From the NCBI RefSeq assembly GCF_003970695.1, contig NZ_CP034570.1, positions 992,001-1,056,000 of the forward strand: a stretch of 64,000 nucleotides of DNA, given 5' to 3'. This stretch comes from Maribacter sp. MJ134. GTDB lineage: Bacteria > Bacteroidota > Bacteroidia > Flavobacteriales > Flavobacteriaceae. Each line of letters opens with the position of its first letter. The first letter of the stretch is position 1. A program made the translations under genes and the position numbers. This document shows positions 1 through 7,510 of this stretch, piece after piece. The notes beneath the pieces were generated by a model, which was not told where the DNA came from, did no database searches, and saw only the letters and a program-made list of their open reading frames with translations.

Positions 1-90
1 GGTATTGACTTGCTCCGTGCAGCTAATCACGAAGCCAAGGGCCGTATAAAGTAGTAAACTAGTTAGAAATTTGGATTTAGTAGTACGCAT
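1..90 (-). CDS. N-terminus of a lipoprotein, cut by the window edge
   Basis: A minus-strand reading frame starts with ATG at 88-90 and stays open to the left edge, giving 30 residues. The peptide begins with MRTTKSKF, followed by a hydrophobic stretch and VISC, a good lipobox with cysteine at about residue 25. It is therefore probably exported and lipid-anchored in the outer membrane or facing the periplasm. The functional domain lies outside the window, so no function can be given. It could be chance, but the basic start, hydrophobic core and lipobox in order make a real gene likely. Confidence 0.6.
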   Translation of the reverse strand, partial: MRTTKSKFLTSLLLYTALGFVISCTEQVNT

Positions 91-271
91 AAAAACGATT
101 TATTATAAAATTGAAATTGAGTCGGTCTTTTAATGAAATAAAATATTGTAGAAAGATACTGTAATTTATTTGGCCTCCCAAGAATGAGAAAAGCATAAGT
201 CTAAAGAGTTTTTGAAAATCTTTACCAAATTAGTTTAGATGGCTAAATCTTAAAAATAGTGGCAAAAGTCA

Positions 272-745
272 TTATTTTTTCAGTGTTAGGGCCACCTCGT
301 CGTAATATTCTTGCGTCACCACCTCGGTCCAAGTTGTTGGTTGGTCGCCTCCATACAAGGCCAAATAGGTTACGTCACTTGTTTTGGTGGAAGAATGCCA
401 ATGTTCTATGTCTTTATCGCACTTAATAACGTCACCCTCTTTCAAAATTATAGGTGCATTTCCTTTCTCCTGATAATAGGCCTCTCCTTCTACAATAATT
501 AAAACTTGCGCAGAACTATGCTTATGCCAATCTAAGGTAGAATTTGCTTTAAAGGTAGCTTTGGTGATATTGTAGCCCAATTCGGCATCATCGTGAATAA
601 TGGCGTTCAACCAGGCTTCTCCAATATAATGTGTGTTGGGTGCCTTGGTACCCGCTGTCAGGTAAGAAGAAACATTATAGCCAGTATCTTGTGAAAAGAC
701 TGATGTTACAAATAGGAAGAGCAGGAATATTATTGCATTTCTCAT
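272..745 (-). CDS. Secreted cupin-domain protein
   Basis: The start at 745 gives a clean signal peptide (MRNAIIFLLFLFVTSVFSQ). A longer frame from 775 would put ten extra residues ahead of it, and a -7 box at 784-791 would sit only 9 bases upstream of that start, so 745 is preferred. The mature part is a single small cupin barrel with the metal-ligand pattern DWHKHSS followed by a conserved EGE/EGD turn and a late histidine in IEHWH. It is a periplasmic or secreted metal-binding cupin. The ligand or reaction cannot be told from sequence. The gene stands alone on its strand. Confidence 0.75.
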   Translation of the reverse strand: MRNAIIFLLFLFVTSVFSQDTGYNVSSYLTAGTKAPNTHYIGEAWLNAIIHDDAELGYNITKATFKANSTLDWHKHSSAQVLIIVEGEAYYQEKGNAPIILKEGDVIKCDKDIEHWHSSTKTSDVTYLALYGGDQPTTWTEVVTQEYYDEVALTLKK

Positions 746-783
746 ACTAGATTTTTCAAAGTGGAATGTGATCACTTGATAAT

Positions 784-791
784 CAAAGATA
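784..791 (-). promoter_or_regulatory. -7 promoter box of the cupin gene
   Basis: On the minus strand this reads TATCTTTG, an exact match to the Bacteroidetes TAnnTTTG box, 38 bases upstream of the preferred ATG at 745. No convincing -33 TTG lies at the usual distance. Confidence 0.45.
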
Positions 792-849
792 ACTTAAAAT
801 TGAAATCCGCTGACCCTATCGTTTTAATATGGATTATGTGACTTACAAT

Positions 850-1257
850 TTATGGAGTGGATGACCATTGAAGGGCACTATAGATAATGAACAATAACAG
901 CATTACCTCAATACCAGCGCAGATAAGATAGTGCGGTAGGGTACTACCACCTCCAATTACGAATATTAGCGTCAAAATGGCCGCTATGATGTTCAGCAAA
1001 CGGTTGATTCTGTACGGTAATACACGCGAAAAATAAATCATGAGTATGGGAATGTTGGTAATTACCGCGGCAATTGCCATAGTTAATCGCACATCATCAC
1101 CCATTATTTCTAGAGCGCTTTGGTCTATCAATTGAACAATGATAGAAAGGATATCCGCAAAAATAAGATTCAGCATTACTACTACCCATAGCGTGGATAG
1201 TTTCGTTTTTATATGCACAACGTATTGTTTTATTAATAATGACCAAGTAAAACGCAC
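850..1257 (-). CDS. Four-helix membrane protein, DUF6326-like
   Basis: The 135-residue protein has a charged N-terminus followed by about four hydrophobic segments. The opening segment, KLSTLWVVVMLNLIFADILS, resembles the DUF6326 family of small inner-membrane proteins, recognised from memory. There is no signal peptide, enzymatic motif or operon partner. Function unknown. Confidence 0.6.
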   Translation of the reverse strand: MRFTWSLLIKQYVVHIKTKLSTLWVVVMLNLIFADILSIIVQLIDQSALEIMGDDVRLTMAIAAVITNIPILMIYFSRVLPYRINRLLNIIAAILTLIFVIGGGSTLPHYLICAGIEVMLLLFIIYSALQWSSTP

Positions 1258-1406
1258 AATAAAAATATGATTTGCGTCCTGGTTGGTTAGTACAAAGTAA
1301 AGCGAGATGCCTATAAAGAATCGTTCACTTAAGTTAATAAATGACCTTTACGCAGTAAATTAGATTGGGGCATTTTTACGCTCAATTATCGAGTAGAAAT
1401 TTTGTT

Positions 1407-2009
1407 TTAGCGGACTAGCCTTTTTCGTATTCTACTTAGCGATTGTGGAGTAAGGCCAAGGTAGCTTGCGATTTGATACTGTGGGACCCTTTGGATGAGA
1501 TTTGGTCGCTCTTTCCGTAGTTGTACATAGCGTTCTTCAGGTTTTAAATGGCCGAAACGCTTTGAATCCGCTACTTTTGCGCCCATCATCTTTTCAAATT
1601 CTACCCGGCAGATAGTCTCAAACCGAGGGAATTTTTGGTATAAAGCCGCTTCCTGATCGGCGTTTAAGACGGCTAATGTGGTCTCTTCTGTGCAAACGTA
1701 GCAGTAATTTGAGGGTGTTTGATGGGACAGACTCTCAAAATCTGCGAAGGATTGCTCTTCCGTATAGAAATCTACCGTAAGCTCATCGCCATCGCTTCGA
1801 TAATATTTCCGGACACACCCCGCAACGACAAAATAAGCGTCTTTGGCCACTTGACCCTGTTCTAATAAAAAGACGCCCTTAGCAAACGTACGTATGGGAA
1901 AACTCTGTTCAATGGCCAAAACTTCCTCTGAAGATAGTTCAGTGAATTGCTTCATTTGTGCTATTAAAACGTGAGTCATCTGTTTTTTAAAAAGGGTTTG
2001 TTTATCCAA
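1407..2009 (-). CDS. Crp/Fnr-family transcriptional regulator
   Basis: The 200 residues have the Crp/Fnr layout. A cyclic-nucleotide-binding-type beta barrel covers roughly residues 20-130 (FAKGVFLLEQGQVAKDAYFVV), then comes a dimerisation helix and a C-terminal winged helix-turn-helix at about 175-198 (QIASYLGLTPQSLSRIRKR). No Fnr-type cysteine cluster is visible, so iron-sulphur oxygen sensing is unlikely. The effector is unknown; Bacteroidetes members often lack the arginine needed to bind cAMP. It is divergent from ung with about 160 bases between them. Confidence 0.85.
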   Translation of the reverse strand: MDKQTLFKKQMTHVLIAQMKQFTELSSEEVLAIEQSFPIRTFAKGVFLLEQGQVAKDAYFVVAGCVRKYYRSDGDELTVDFYTEEQSFADFESLSHQTPSNYCYVCTEETTLAVLNADQEAALYQKFPRFETICRVEFEKMMGAKVADSKRFGHLKPEERYVQLRKERPNLIQRVPQYQIASYLGLTPQSLSRIRKRLVR

Positions 2010-2170
2010 ACAAGGTACTAACGGGCCAAGGGCTTCGTTTCTTGGACGATTACGAAGTTAAACTTTTAGTTCATTCATTTCAAACGGGACATGTATGGCA
2101 TAATCGCCTGAATTTTGACTAATTTTACCACTTATCAGAAGGCTAGAAGCTTAGCACCATAAATTACATC

Positions 2171-2836
2171 ATGTCCATACAAATACATCCCAGTTGGAAA
2201 GAAAAACTGCAAAATGAGTTTGAGCAGGACTATTTTAAGAGTTTAACAAGCTTTATAAAGGAAGAATACGCAACGCATACCTGCTATCCCAAGGGTGCCG
2301 ATATTTTTGCGGCTTTTGACCATTGTCCGTTCGACCAAACAAAAGTTGTGATTATAGGGCAGGACCCGTATCACGGACCTGGTCAGGCGAATGGTCTATG
2401 TTTTTCAGTGAAGGATGGCATTTCGCATCCGCCTTCACTTATCAATATTTTCAAGGAGATTACGACCGACTTAGGTGTGCCGTACCCTCAGAGTGGTAAT
2501 TTAGAGCGATGGGCCAATCAGGGCGTATTACTACTTAATGCTACGCTGACAGTAAGGGCACACGAGGCAGGCAGTCATCAGGGCCAAGGCTGGGAAAGGT
2601 TTACCGATTCAGTTATCAAGACCTTGTCCGAAGAAAAAGAACAATTGGTATTTTTGCTGTGGGGCGGATTTGCCAAAAAGAAAGTTAAATTCATCAATGG
2701 CGATAAACATCGTATCCTTACTTCTGGACATCCTTCCCCACTAAGTGCAAATCGTGGATATTGGTTCGGTAACCAACATTTTTCAAGAACGAATGCAATT
2801 TTATCAAGTTTAGGCAATAAAATCATAGACTGGTAA
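2171..2836 (+). CDS. ung: Uracil-DNA glycosylase, family 1
   Basis: Removes uracil from DNA to start base-excision repair in the cytoplasm. The 221 residues match the usual Ung length. The water-activating loop GQDPYHGPGQ is present with catalytic aspartate D65, as are the LLLNATLTV segment and the leucine-loop motif HPSPLS with H187. All catalytic elements are intact. It is probably a single-gene unit; the receiver gene downstream has its own -7 box. Confidence 0.97.
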   Translation: MSIQIHPSWKEKLQNEFEQDYFKSLTSFIKEEYATHTCYPKGADIFAAFDHCPFDQTKVVIIGQDPYHGPGQANGLCFSVKDGISHPPSLINIFKEITTDLGVPYPQSGNLERWANQGVLLLNATLTVRAHEAGSHQGQGWERFTDSVIKTLSEEKEQLVFLLWGGFAKKKVKFINGDKHRILTSGHPSPLSANRGYWFGNQHFSRTNAILSSLGNKIIDW

Positions 2837-2859
2837 GTTCTCTACATAAGACTTTTTAG

Positions 2860-2867
2860 TATTTTTG
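2860..2867 (+). promoter_or_regulatory. -7 promoter box of the receiver gene
   Basis: TATTTTTG matches TAnnTTTG exactly and lies 42 bases before the ATG at 2910, inside the short gap after ung. No clear -33 element is seen. Confidence 0.4.
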
Positions 2868-2909
2868 TTAACGTAATTTCTGACGTTTAAAATTTAGACC
2901 AAATTAACT

Positions 2910-3338
2910 ATGAGAAAATTCGACAATTTAAAATCAATTTTATTGGTAGACGATGACGAAGCCAGTAACTTTCTTCATTCCATATTCATTAATAAATTAG
3001 GGCTGGAAGTGGAGGTTAATGCCGCTCTAAACGGTCAAGAGGCCTTAGATTTCATCCTAGATAAAGGTGTAGACCACCTAGCTATGCCCTGTATGGTAAT
3101 GTTAGATTTAAGAATGCCGGTTGTAGACGGTTGGAAATTCATGGAAATGTACGAGGAACAAGTACCTCAGGAGTTGAAAGAACAAATTGTGATTGTTTTA
3201 GTTACAATTAGTGATAACGCTGAAGACAAAGCCAAGGCAACCGCTAATCCTTACATTGCGGATTTCTCTCAAAAACCATTATCGGATGCTACTTTCAAGA
3301 AATTAATCAACAAATACTTTTCTTTAACGCCAGCATAA
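2910..3338 (+). CDS. Stand-alone response-regulator receiver (CheY-like)
   Basis: The whole 142-residue protein is one receiver domain. It has the acidic pocket DDD at residues 14-16, a phosphoacceptor aspartate D66 in VMLDLRMP, and the conserved lysine K122 in SQKP. There is no output domain, so it must signal by protein contact, for example within a phosphorelay or on a scaffold. Bacteroidetes encode many such single-domain receivers near unrelated genes. No histidine kinase is adjacent, so its partner is unknown. Confidence 0.9.
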   Translation: MRKFDNLKSILLVDDDEASNFLHSIFINKLGLEVEVNAALNGQEALDFILDKGVDHLAMPCMVMLDLRMPVVDGWKFMEMYEEQVPQELKEQIVIVLVTISDNAEDKAKATANPYIADFSQKPLSDATFKKLINKYFSLTPA

Positions 3339-3346
3339 ACCGGTGA

Positions 3347-4192
3347 TTAGAGTAGAAAATTATCTGAAGGTTTTTTATCATCAATCAAAGCTAAGCGCAT
3401 AAGCGTATCTTGGACTTTTGTCAAAGCGGTTACTGTCAGTTGCTCCTGGCTCCATTGCGTTAACGTCATCCACTCTTGTATATCTTCTAGTCTTTGTTGG
3501 TAGCGATTTGCCAATGTGCGGTCTATGCTGGGTATATGCTTGAAATCCCTAGTGTACATATTGATGATTTCTAATATGTGGTCTAAGACTCTAGGATTAC
3601 CACTCAAAAACTTCTCCGTACCTACGATCATAAAACAGGGCCATGGGGTAGGGCAATCTCCCAAACGTCTAAAGGTACCGTCATCTACCAGGGGTTTGGT
3701 CGTAAAATGTTCCCACATAAAATAATCGGCCTTGCCATGGGTTAATCCATCAACAGCACCATCAAGGTTATTGATAACCTCGAACTGAAGGGCGTCCAGG
3801 TCCCACAGATTGTTTTGAGCGTGAACATAGGCCATGAGATGGCTTCCGCTACCGTATCTGCTGATAGCGGCTTTGGTGTTCTTAAGGTCAGCAATAGTTT
3901 GGTGGGCACTTTGCGCTCCAACATGTATTCCCCACAGTAACGGTGTAGCTATGTATTCCTGTACAATTTTTGAACGATTCCCTTCGGTAATACTCTTCAC
4001 GATGCCCTCAGTAAGGATTATTGCCAAGTCCGTTTGTTCATTTGCTAGCAGCTGACACATCTTTCCGGTTCCTTCGGGTACATCCGTCCATTGCAAGTCG
4101 ATTCCGCGTTGCTCAAAAGCACCTTCTTCAATCGCCAAATGCCAAGGAAGATTAAAATGCTCGGGTACTCCTATAATTTTTACCGTTTTCAC
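3347..4192 (-). CDS. Periplasmic-binding-protein fold, NMT1/SsuA-like, without signal peptide
   Basis: The 281 residues resemble substrate-binding proteins of the NMT1/SsuA type. They open with VKIIGVPEHFNLPWHLAIEE, then a GIDL segment and a polar ligand pocket. Unlike transporter-linked members there is no signal peptide or lipobox, and no ABC permease or ATPase is nearby. It is probably cytosolic and may bind a small molecule for sensing or catalysis. Its ATG overlaps the stop of the nucleoside phosphorylase by four bases, so the two are translationally coupled. The ligand is unknown; a purine, pyrimidine or thiamine-precursor link is only a guess from the neighbour. Confidence 0.75.
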   Translation of the reverse strand: MKTVKIIGVPEHFNLPWHLAIEEGAFEQRGIDLQWTDVPEGTGKMCQLLANEQTDLAIILTEGIVKSITEGNRSKIVQEYIATPLLWGIHVGAQSAHQTIADLKNTKAAISRYGSGSHLMAYVHAQNNLWDLDALQFEVINNLDGAVDGLTHGKADYFMWEHFTTKPLVDDGTFRRLGDCPTPWPCFMIVGTEKFLSGNPRVLDHILEIINMYTRDFKHIPSIDRTLANRYQQRLEDIQEWMTLTQWSQEQLTVTALTKVQDTLMRLALIDDKKPSDNFLL

Positions 4193-5061
4193 GTGTTAGT
4201 CAATTTGTGTAATACGAATTTAATGAGTTCTTCCACGGATTTAGCCGGATTCTCTGAAAATTCACCGGTGGCCCTATTGGCCAAAATACAATTTAATGAA
4301 ACTGCTTGGTGCCCCAACAATTTAGATAGGGCATAAATGCCCGAGGTCTCCATCTCCAAGTTGGTGATGCGCTTATTTTCATAGTGAAAGTCAGCCAGGT
4401 TTTTTATAAAGTCTTCATCACTTGTAGCAAGTCTAAGGGACCTGCCTTGTGGTCCGTAAAACCCTGTATTGGTTGCGGTTATGCCTAATCGTATATGATT
4501 TTCAACAAAATGGGCACCTAAATCACTATCAAATTCGACCACATAGGGCCTAGCTTTTGAACCGGACCAATTGGTCTGTGCCATAAAGGCGTCTTCAAAT
4601 CCTTGATGCGCTGTAAAGTCATTCTTATAGAAGTGTAATAGTCCATCAAAACCGATGGCAAACCGACTCATTAAAAAAGAATCTATAGGAATATCAGGTT
4701 GTACGGCCCCAGAAGTACCCACGCGTACTATTTTTAATCGTATACGATTTGAACGGACAGTTCTTGTCTCGAAATCGATATTCACCAAGGCATCCAACTC
4801 GTTTAAAACGATATCAATATTATCGGTCCCTATACCTGTAGATATTACACTGATGCGTTTTCCGTTGAAAGTCCCGGTATGGGTGAGAAACTCCCTTTTT
4901 CCCTTTTTCAATTCGATAAGGTCAAAATGTTTGGATACTTCAGCAACGCGGTCAGGGTCGCCGACCGTTATAATATGCGTGGCAATGTCTTCTGGTCGTA
5001 AATTGAGGTGGTAAATGCTACCGTCGTTATTCAGGATAAGCTCAGCGGGGCTTAGTGGCAT
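4189..5061 (-). CDS. Nucleoside phosphorylase (uridine phosphorylase-like)
   Basis: Splits a nucleoside with phosphate into base and ribose-1-phosphate. The 290-residue protein has the PNP/UDP family pattern: the phosphate-binding ITVGDPDR near residue 34, ISTGIGTDN in the first third, VRVGTSGAVQP centrally, and the ribose-binding segment NLEMETSGIYAL near the C-terminus. The METSG glutamate and methionine are intact. The overall layout is closer to uridine phosphorylase than to purine enzymes, but the base specificity cannot be fixed. It is the middle gene of a tight three-gene operon. Confidence 0.85.
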   Translation of the reverse strand: MPLSPAELILNNDGSIYHLNLRPEDIATHIITVGDPDRVAEVSKHFDLIELKKGKREFLTHTGTFNGKRISVISTGIGTDNIDIVLNELDALVNIDFETRTVRSNRIRLKIVRVGTSGAVQPDIPIDSFLMSRFAIGFDGLLHFYKNDFTAHQGFEDAFMAQTNWSGSKARPYVVEFDSDLGAHFVENHIRLGITATNTGFYGPQGRSLRLATSDEDFIKNLADFHYENKRITNLEMETSGIYALSKLLGHQAVSLNCILANRATGEFSENPAKSVEELIKFVLHKLTNT

Positions 5062-5062
5062 A

Positions 5063-5995
5063 TTATAGCTTTAATATGCGGTCCGAAGTGGTGTTATAGA
5101 GAAAATTATACTTTAAGGCCCCACCCAAATACACGTCATTATCTTGGATAACAGAATAATAGTTGGTCTTTCCTTCTAGAATTTCCTTTCCTTTCTTGGA
5201 TAATCTTACCGGATTAAATGTGTTGAATAGGGGTCTTAACCTGCTGATGGCTCTTTCGTATTGCGAATCTCCAAAACCAAGGTTACCCTGATTTTCCAAC
5301 ACGGTCTTCAGTAAACCAGCCTTATTTTTTGGTCGCTCATGTACGGCAAGCTCCAAAATATTGTTTTCCATATGGTTTAAGCCATTCCCGATACTTGGAA
5401 ATCTTTTGAGGTGAGATTTGATAGCGTCTCCGAGATAATTAAAATTATAGTTTTCGAAATCCGTCAAGTTTTCCAGACGAATAGGGTTGTTGCTGCAGTA
5501 CAATTGCCATACATAATCTGCATATTCTATATCGTCCTGAGATAATACTGTTCGCTTTTCATACAAACGTCTAACTTGCTCATCGGAAAGTTCGTTTAGG
5601 CTGTACAACTTATCCGTCTCATCCTCTTTACCACTGCAAACCAAGGAAATCTGCGCGTATTTTCTATTGGCCAGAAGCCAGCTAATTACCGCGAGCATGT
5701 TTATTTGACAGAATAAATCGTATTCGAACCAAAGTACAATGTGGTCCTGTTGCTTATGATTGCACAAAGACCGATATTCCTTTAGGGTTTTTTCAATAAA
5801 CCAAGATTTGGAGACCTTGTAGTTCTTATGAAGAAATTCATATCGGGTTTTCCAAAAAGATTCACTCCCCACTGTAGTTAAGGTTTTACCTTCGCACAGC
5901 ATTTCTCGCCAAGTGATGATATCTCCTTTAAGATCTAATGATTTTAGACGCTCTGTGAAGCTGTCTCCGTTAGTTATATGCAGTAGGGGACTCAT
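5063..5995 (-). CDS. DUF1835-domain protein
   Basis: The 310-residue protein begins LLHITNGDSFTERLKSLDLKGDIITWRE, the hallmark start of DUF1835 proteins. The middle has a FEYDLFCQINML segment and the C-terminal third looks like a winged helix. It is cytosolic with no signal peptide. The stop is one base from the ATG of the nucleoside phosphorylase, so the gene leads that operon. Biochemical function is unknown for the family as far as I know. Confidence 0.75.
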   Translation of the reverse strand: MSPLLHITNGDSFTERLKSLDLKGDIITWREMLCEGKTLTTVGSESFWKTRYEFLHKNYKVSKSWFIEKTLKEYRSLCNHKQQDHIVLWFEYDLFCQINMLAVISWLLANRKYAQISLVCSGKEDETDKLYSLNELSDEQVRRLYEKRTVLSQDDIEYADYVWQLYCSNNPIRLENLTDFENYNFNYLGDAIKSHLKRFPSIGNGLNHMENNILELAVHERPKNKAGLLKTVLENQGNLGFGDSQYERAISRLRPLFNTFNPVRLSKKGKEILEGKTNYYSVIQDNDVYLGGALKYNFLYNTTSDRILKL

Positions 5996-6108
5996 TTCCA
6001 GTTTGGTTTAGGTTCTAATAGTTAAATGTAAGGTTTAAAGTAAAAAAACAAAAGAATTTAACATAAAAAGACGCAACCCCCTGGGTTAAAACGTAAAGAC
6101 CAATTCTA

Positions 6109-6435
6109 TCAGCCCCCTACACGCTTTACCTTAAATCCTTTTTCCACAAGCATGGCCATAATTTTATCCCTATAATCTCCTTGAATAATAATTTTGTCGT
6201 CCTTGAAACTTCCGCCCACACTTAATTTGGTCTTCAGTTCTTTGGCTAATTTCTTGAAATCCTCATCCGCACCAGTATATCCTTCTAAAATGGTAATGGG
6301 TTTACCCTTGCGTTTTTCATACTTACAGATAATAGGGTCTTTCTGCATCCAAATATTATCCTTGGGTGCTTCTTGAGGTGTTTCCTCTGGTGTATGGTCC
6401 GGAAATAAATTTTTTAGTTGATCTTTCAGGTCCAT
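6109..6435 (-). CDS. SUI1/YciH-family translation factor
   Basis: The 108-residue protein has a variable acidic N-terminus and a SUI1 (eIF1-like) domain from about residue 45 to the end. Its core reads ITILEGYTGADEDFKKLAKE, then LKTKLSVGGSFKDDKIIIQGDYRD. Such proteins are thought to act at the ribosomal P site during start-codon selection. It follows the 2OG-Fe(II) oxygenase gene by two bases, so they are probably co-transcribed. Confidence 0.88.
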   Translation of the reverse strand: MDLKDQLKNLFPDHTPEETPQEAPKDNIWMQKDPIICKYEKRKGKPITILEGYTGADEDFKKLAKELKTKLSVGGSFKDDKIIIQGDYRDKIMAMLVEKGFKVKRVGG

Positions 6436-6437
6436 TC

Positions 6438-7388
6438 TTATTCTTTTATAAGTCCAAGCTCTATCAAACGTTCGTGCAGGAATTCTCCGGCGGTAATGCC
6501 CTCAAACTGTTTTGGATGTACTTCGTCTATACAATTCTCCAAACAATTCAGGGGCATTTCGCTTATGGGATGCATAAAGAACGGTACGGAATACCTTGAA
6601 GTGCCCCAAAGTTCTTTGGGAGGATTCACTACTTGGTGTATGGTGGATTTAAGCTTGTTATTGGACAGTCGCGATAACATATCGCCTACGTTGATCATCA
6701 GCTGGTCCGGTCTGGCAATAGCGTCGATCCATTCCCCTTTATGATTTTTCACTTGCAAACCTTTTCCGTGAGCTCCCATTAATAGGGTAATTAAATTGAT
6801 GTCGCCATGTGCAGCTGCTCTGACGGCATTTTTAGGTTCCGATGTAATGGGCGGATAGTGTATAGGCCTTAAAATTGAATTACCATTGGTGATGAATTCA
6901 TCAAAATAGGTTTCTTCAAGATGAAGGTGAAGGGCTAGGGCTCGCAACACATAACGCGCTGTTTTCTCCAGCATCTTGTACGTTTCCTCACCCACCTGAT
7001 TAAAGTCAGGAAGCTCCTTAACAATTACATTGTCAGGATATTCCTCGTTTAATTTAGGGTTATCGGTAACATACTGTCCAAAATGCCAAAATTCCTTTAG
7101 ATCACCTTCCTTTCTACCCTTTGCATGTTCTTTTCCAAAGGAAGTATAGCCACGCTGACCGCCAATTCCAGGAATTTCGTAGCTATCCTTGATATCTTGC
7201 GGAAGCGCGAAGAACTTTTTTATTTCGTCATATAGGTTTTCCACCAGTTCTTCCGATAAGAAATGGCCACTTAAGGCTACAAATCCAATTTCTTCAAAAG
7301 CCTTTCCAATTTCCTGAATAAACTTTTTCTTTCTTGCATCATCACCGGAAATAAAATCCGATAAATCCACGCTTGGCACTAAACTCAT
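6438..7388 (-). CDS. 2-oxoglutarate/Fe(II) oxygenase, isopenicillin-N-synthase-like
   Basis: The 316-residue enzyme has the DIOX_N segment (EIGFVALSGH) and the double-stranded beta-helix core. The iron triad is visible: HGD in AAHGDINLITLL and the distal histidine in STIHQVVNPP. The 2-oxoglutarate contact RYS occurs in TSRYSVPFF. It is a soluble oxygenase or hydroxylase. The substrate is unknown, because the family covers antibiotic, hormone and amino-acid substrates. It is first in a two-gene unit with the SUI1 factor, a pairing with no obvious metabolic logic. Confidence 0.88.
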   Translation of the reverse strand: MSLVPSVDLSDFISGDDARKKKFIQEIGKAFEEIGFVALSGHFLSEELVENLYDEIKKFFALPQDIKDSYEIPGIGGQRGYTSFGKEHAKGRKEGDLKEFWHFGQYVTDNPKLNEEYPDNVIVKELPDFNQVGEETYKMLEKTARYVLRALALHLHLEETYFDEFITNGNSILRPIHYPPITSEPKNAVRAAAHGDINLITLLMGAHGKGLQVKNHKGEWIDAIARPDQLMINVGDMLSRLSNNKLKSTIHQVVNPPKELWGTSRYSVPFFMHPISEMPLNCLENCIDEVHPKQFEGITAGEFLHERLIELGLIKE

Positions 7389-7510
7389 GCTTTTTTCTTT
7401 GCTTGTTTTGGTAAAATTACAAATTATTGCTTAGTTCACACATTGTTATAATACTATTACTAACTTGCTTCTTTGTTATATTTATATGGATTTAAACGCT
7501 TTTTAATTCG

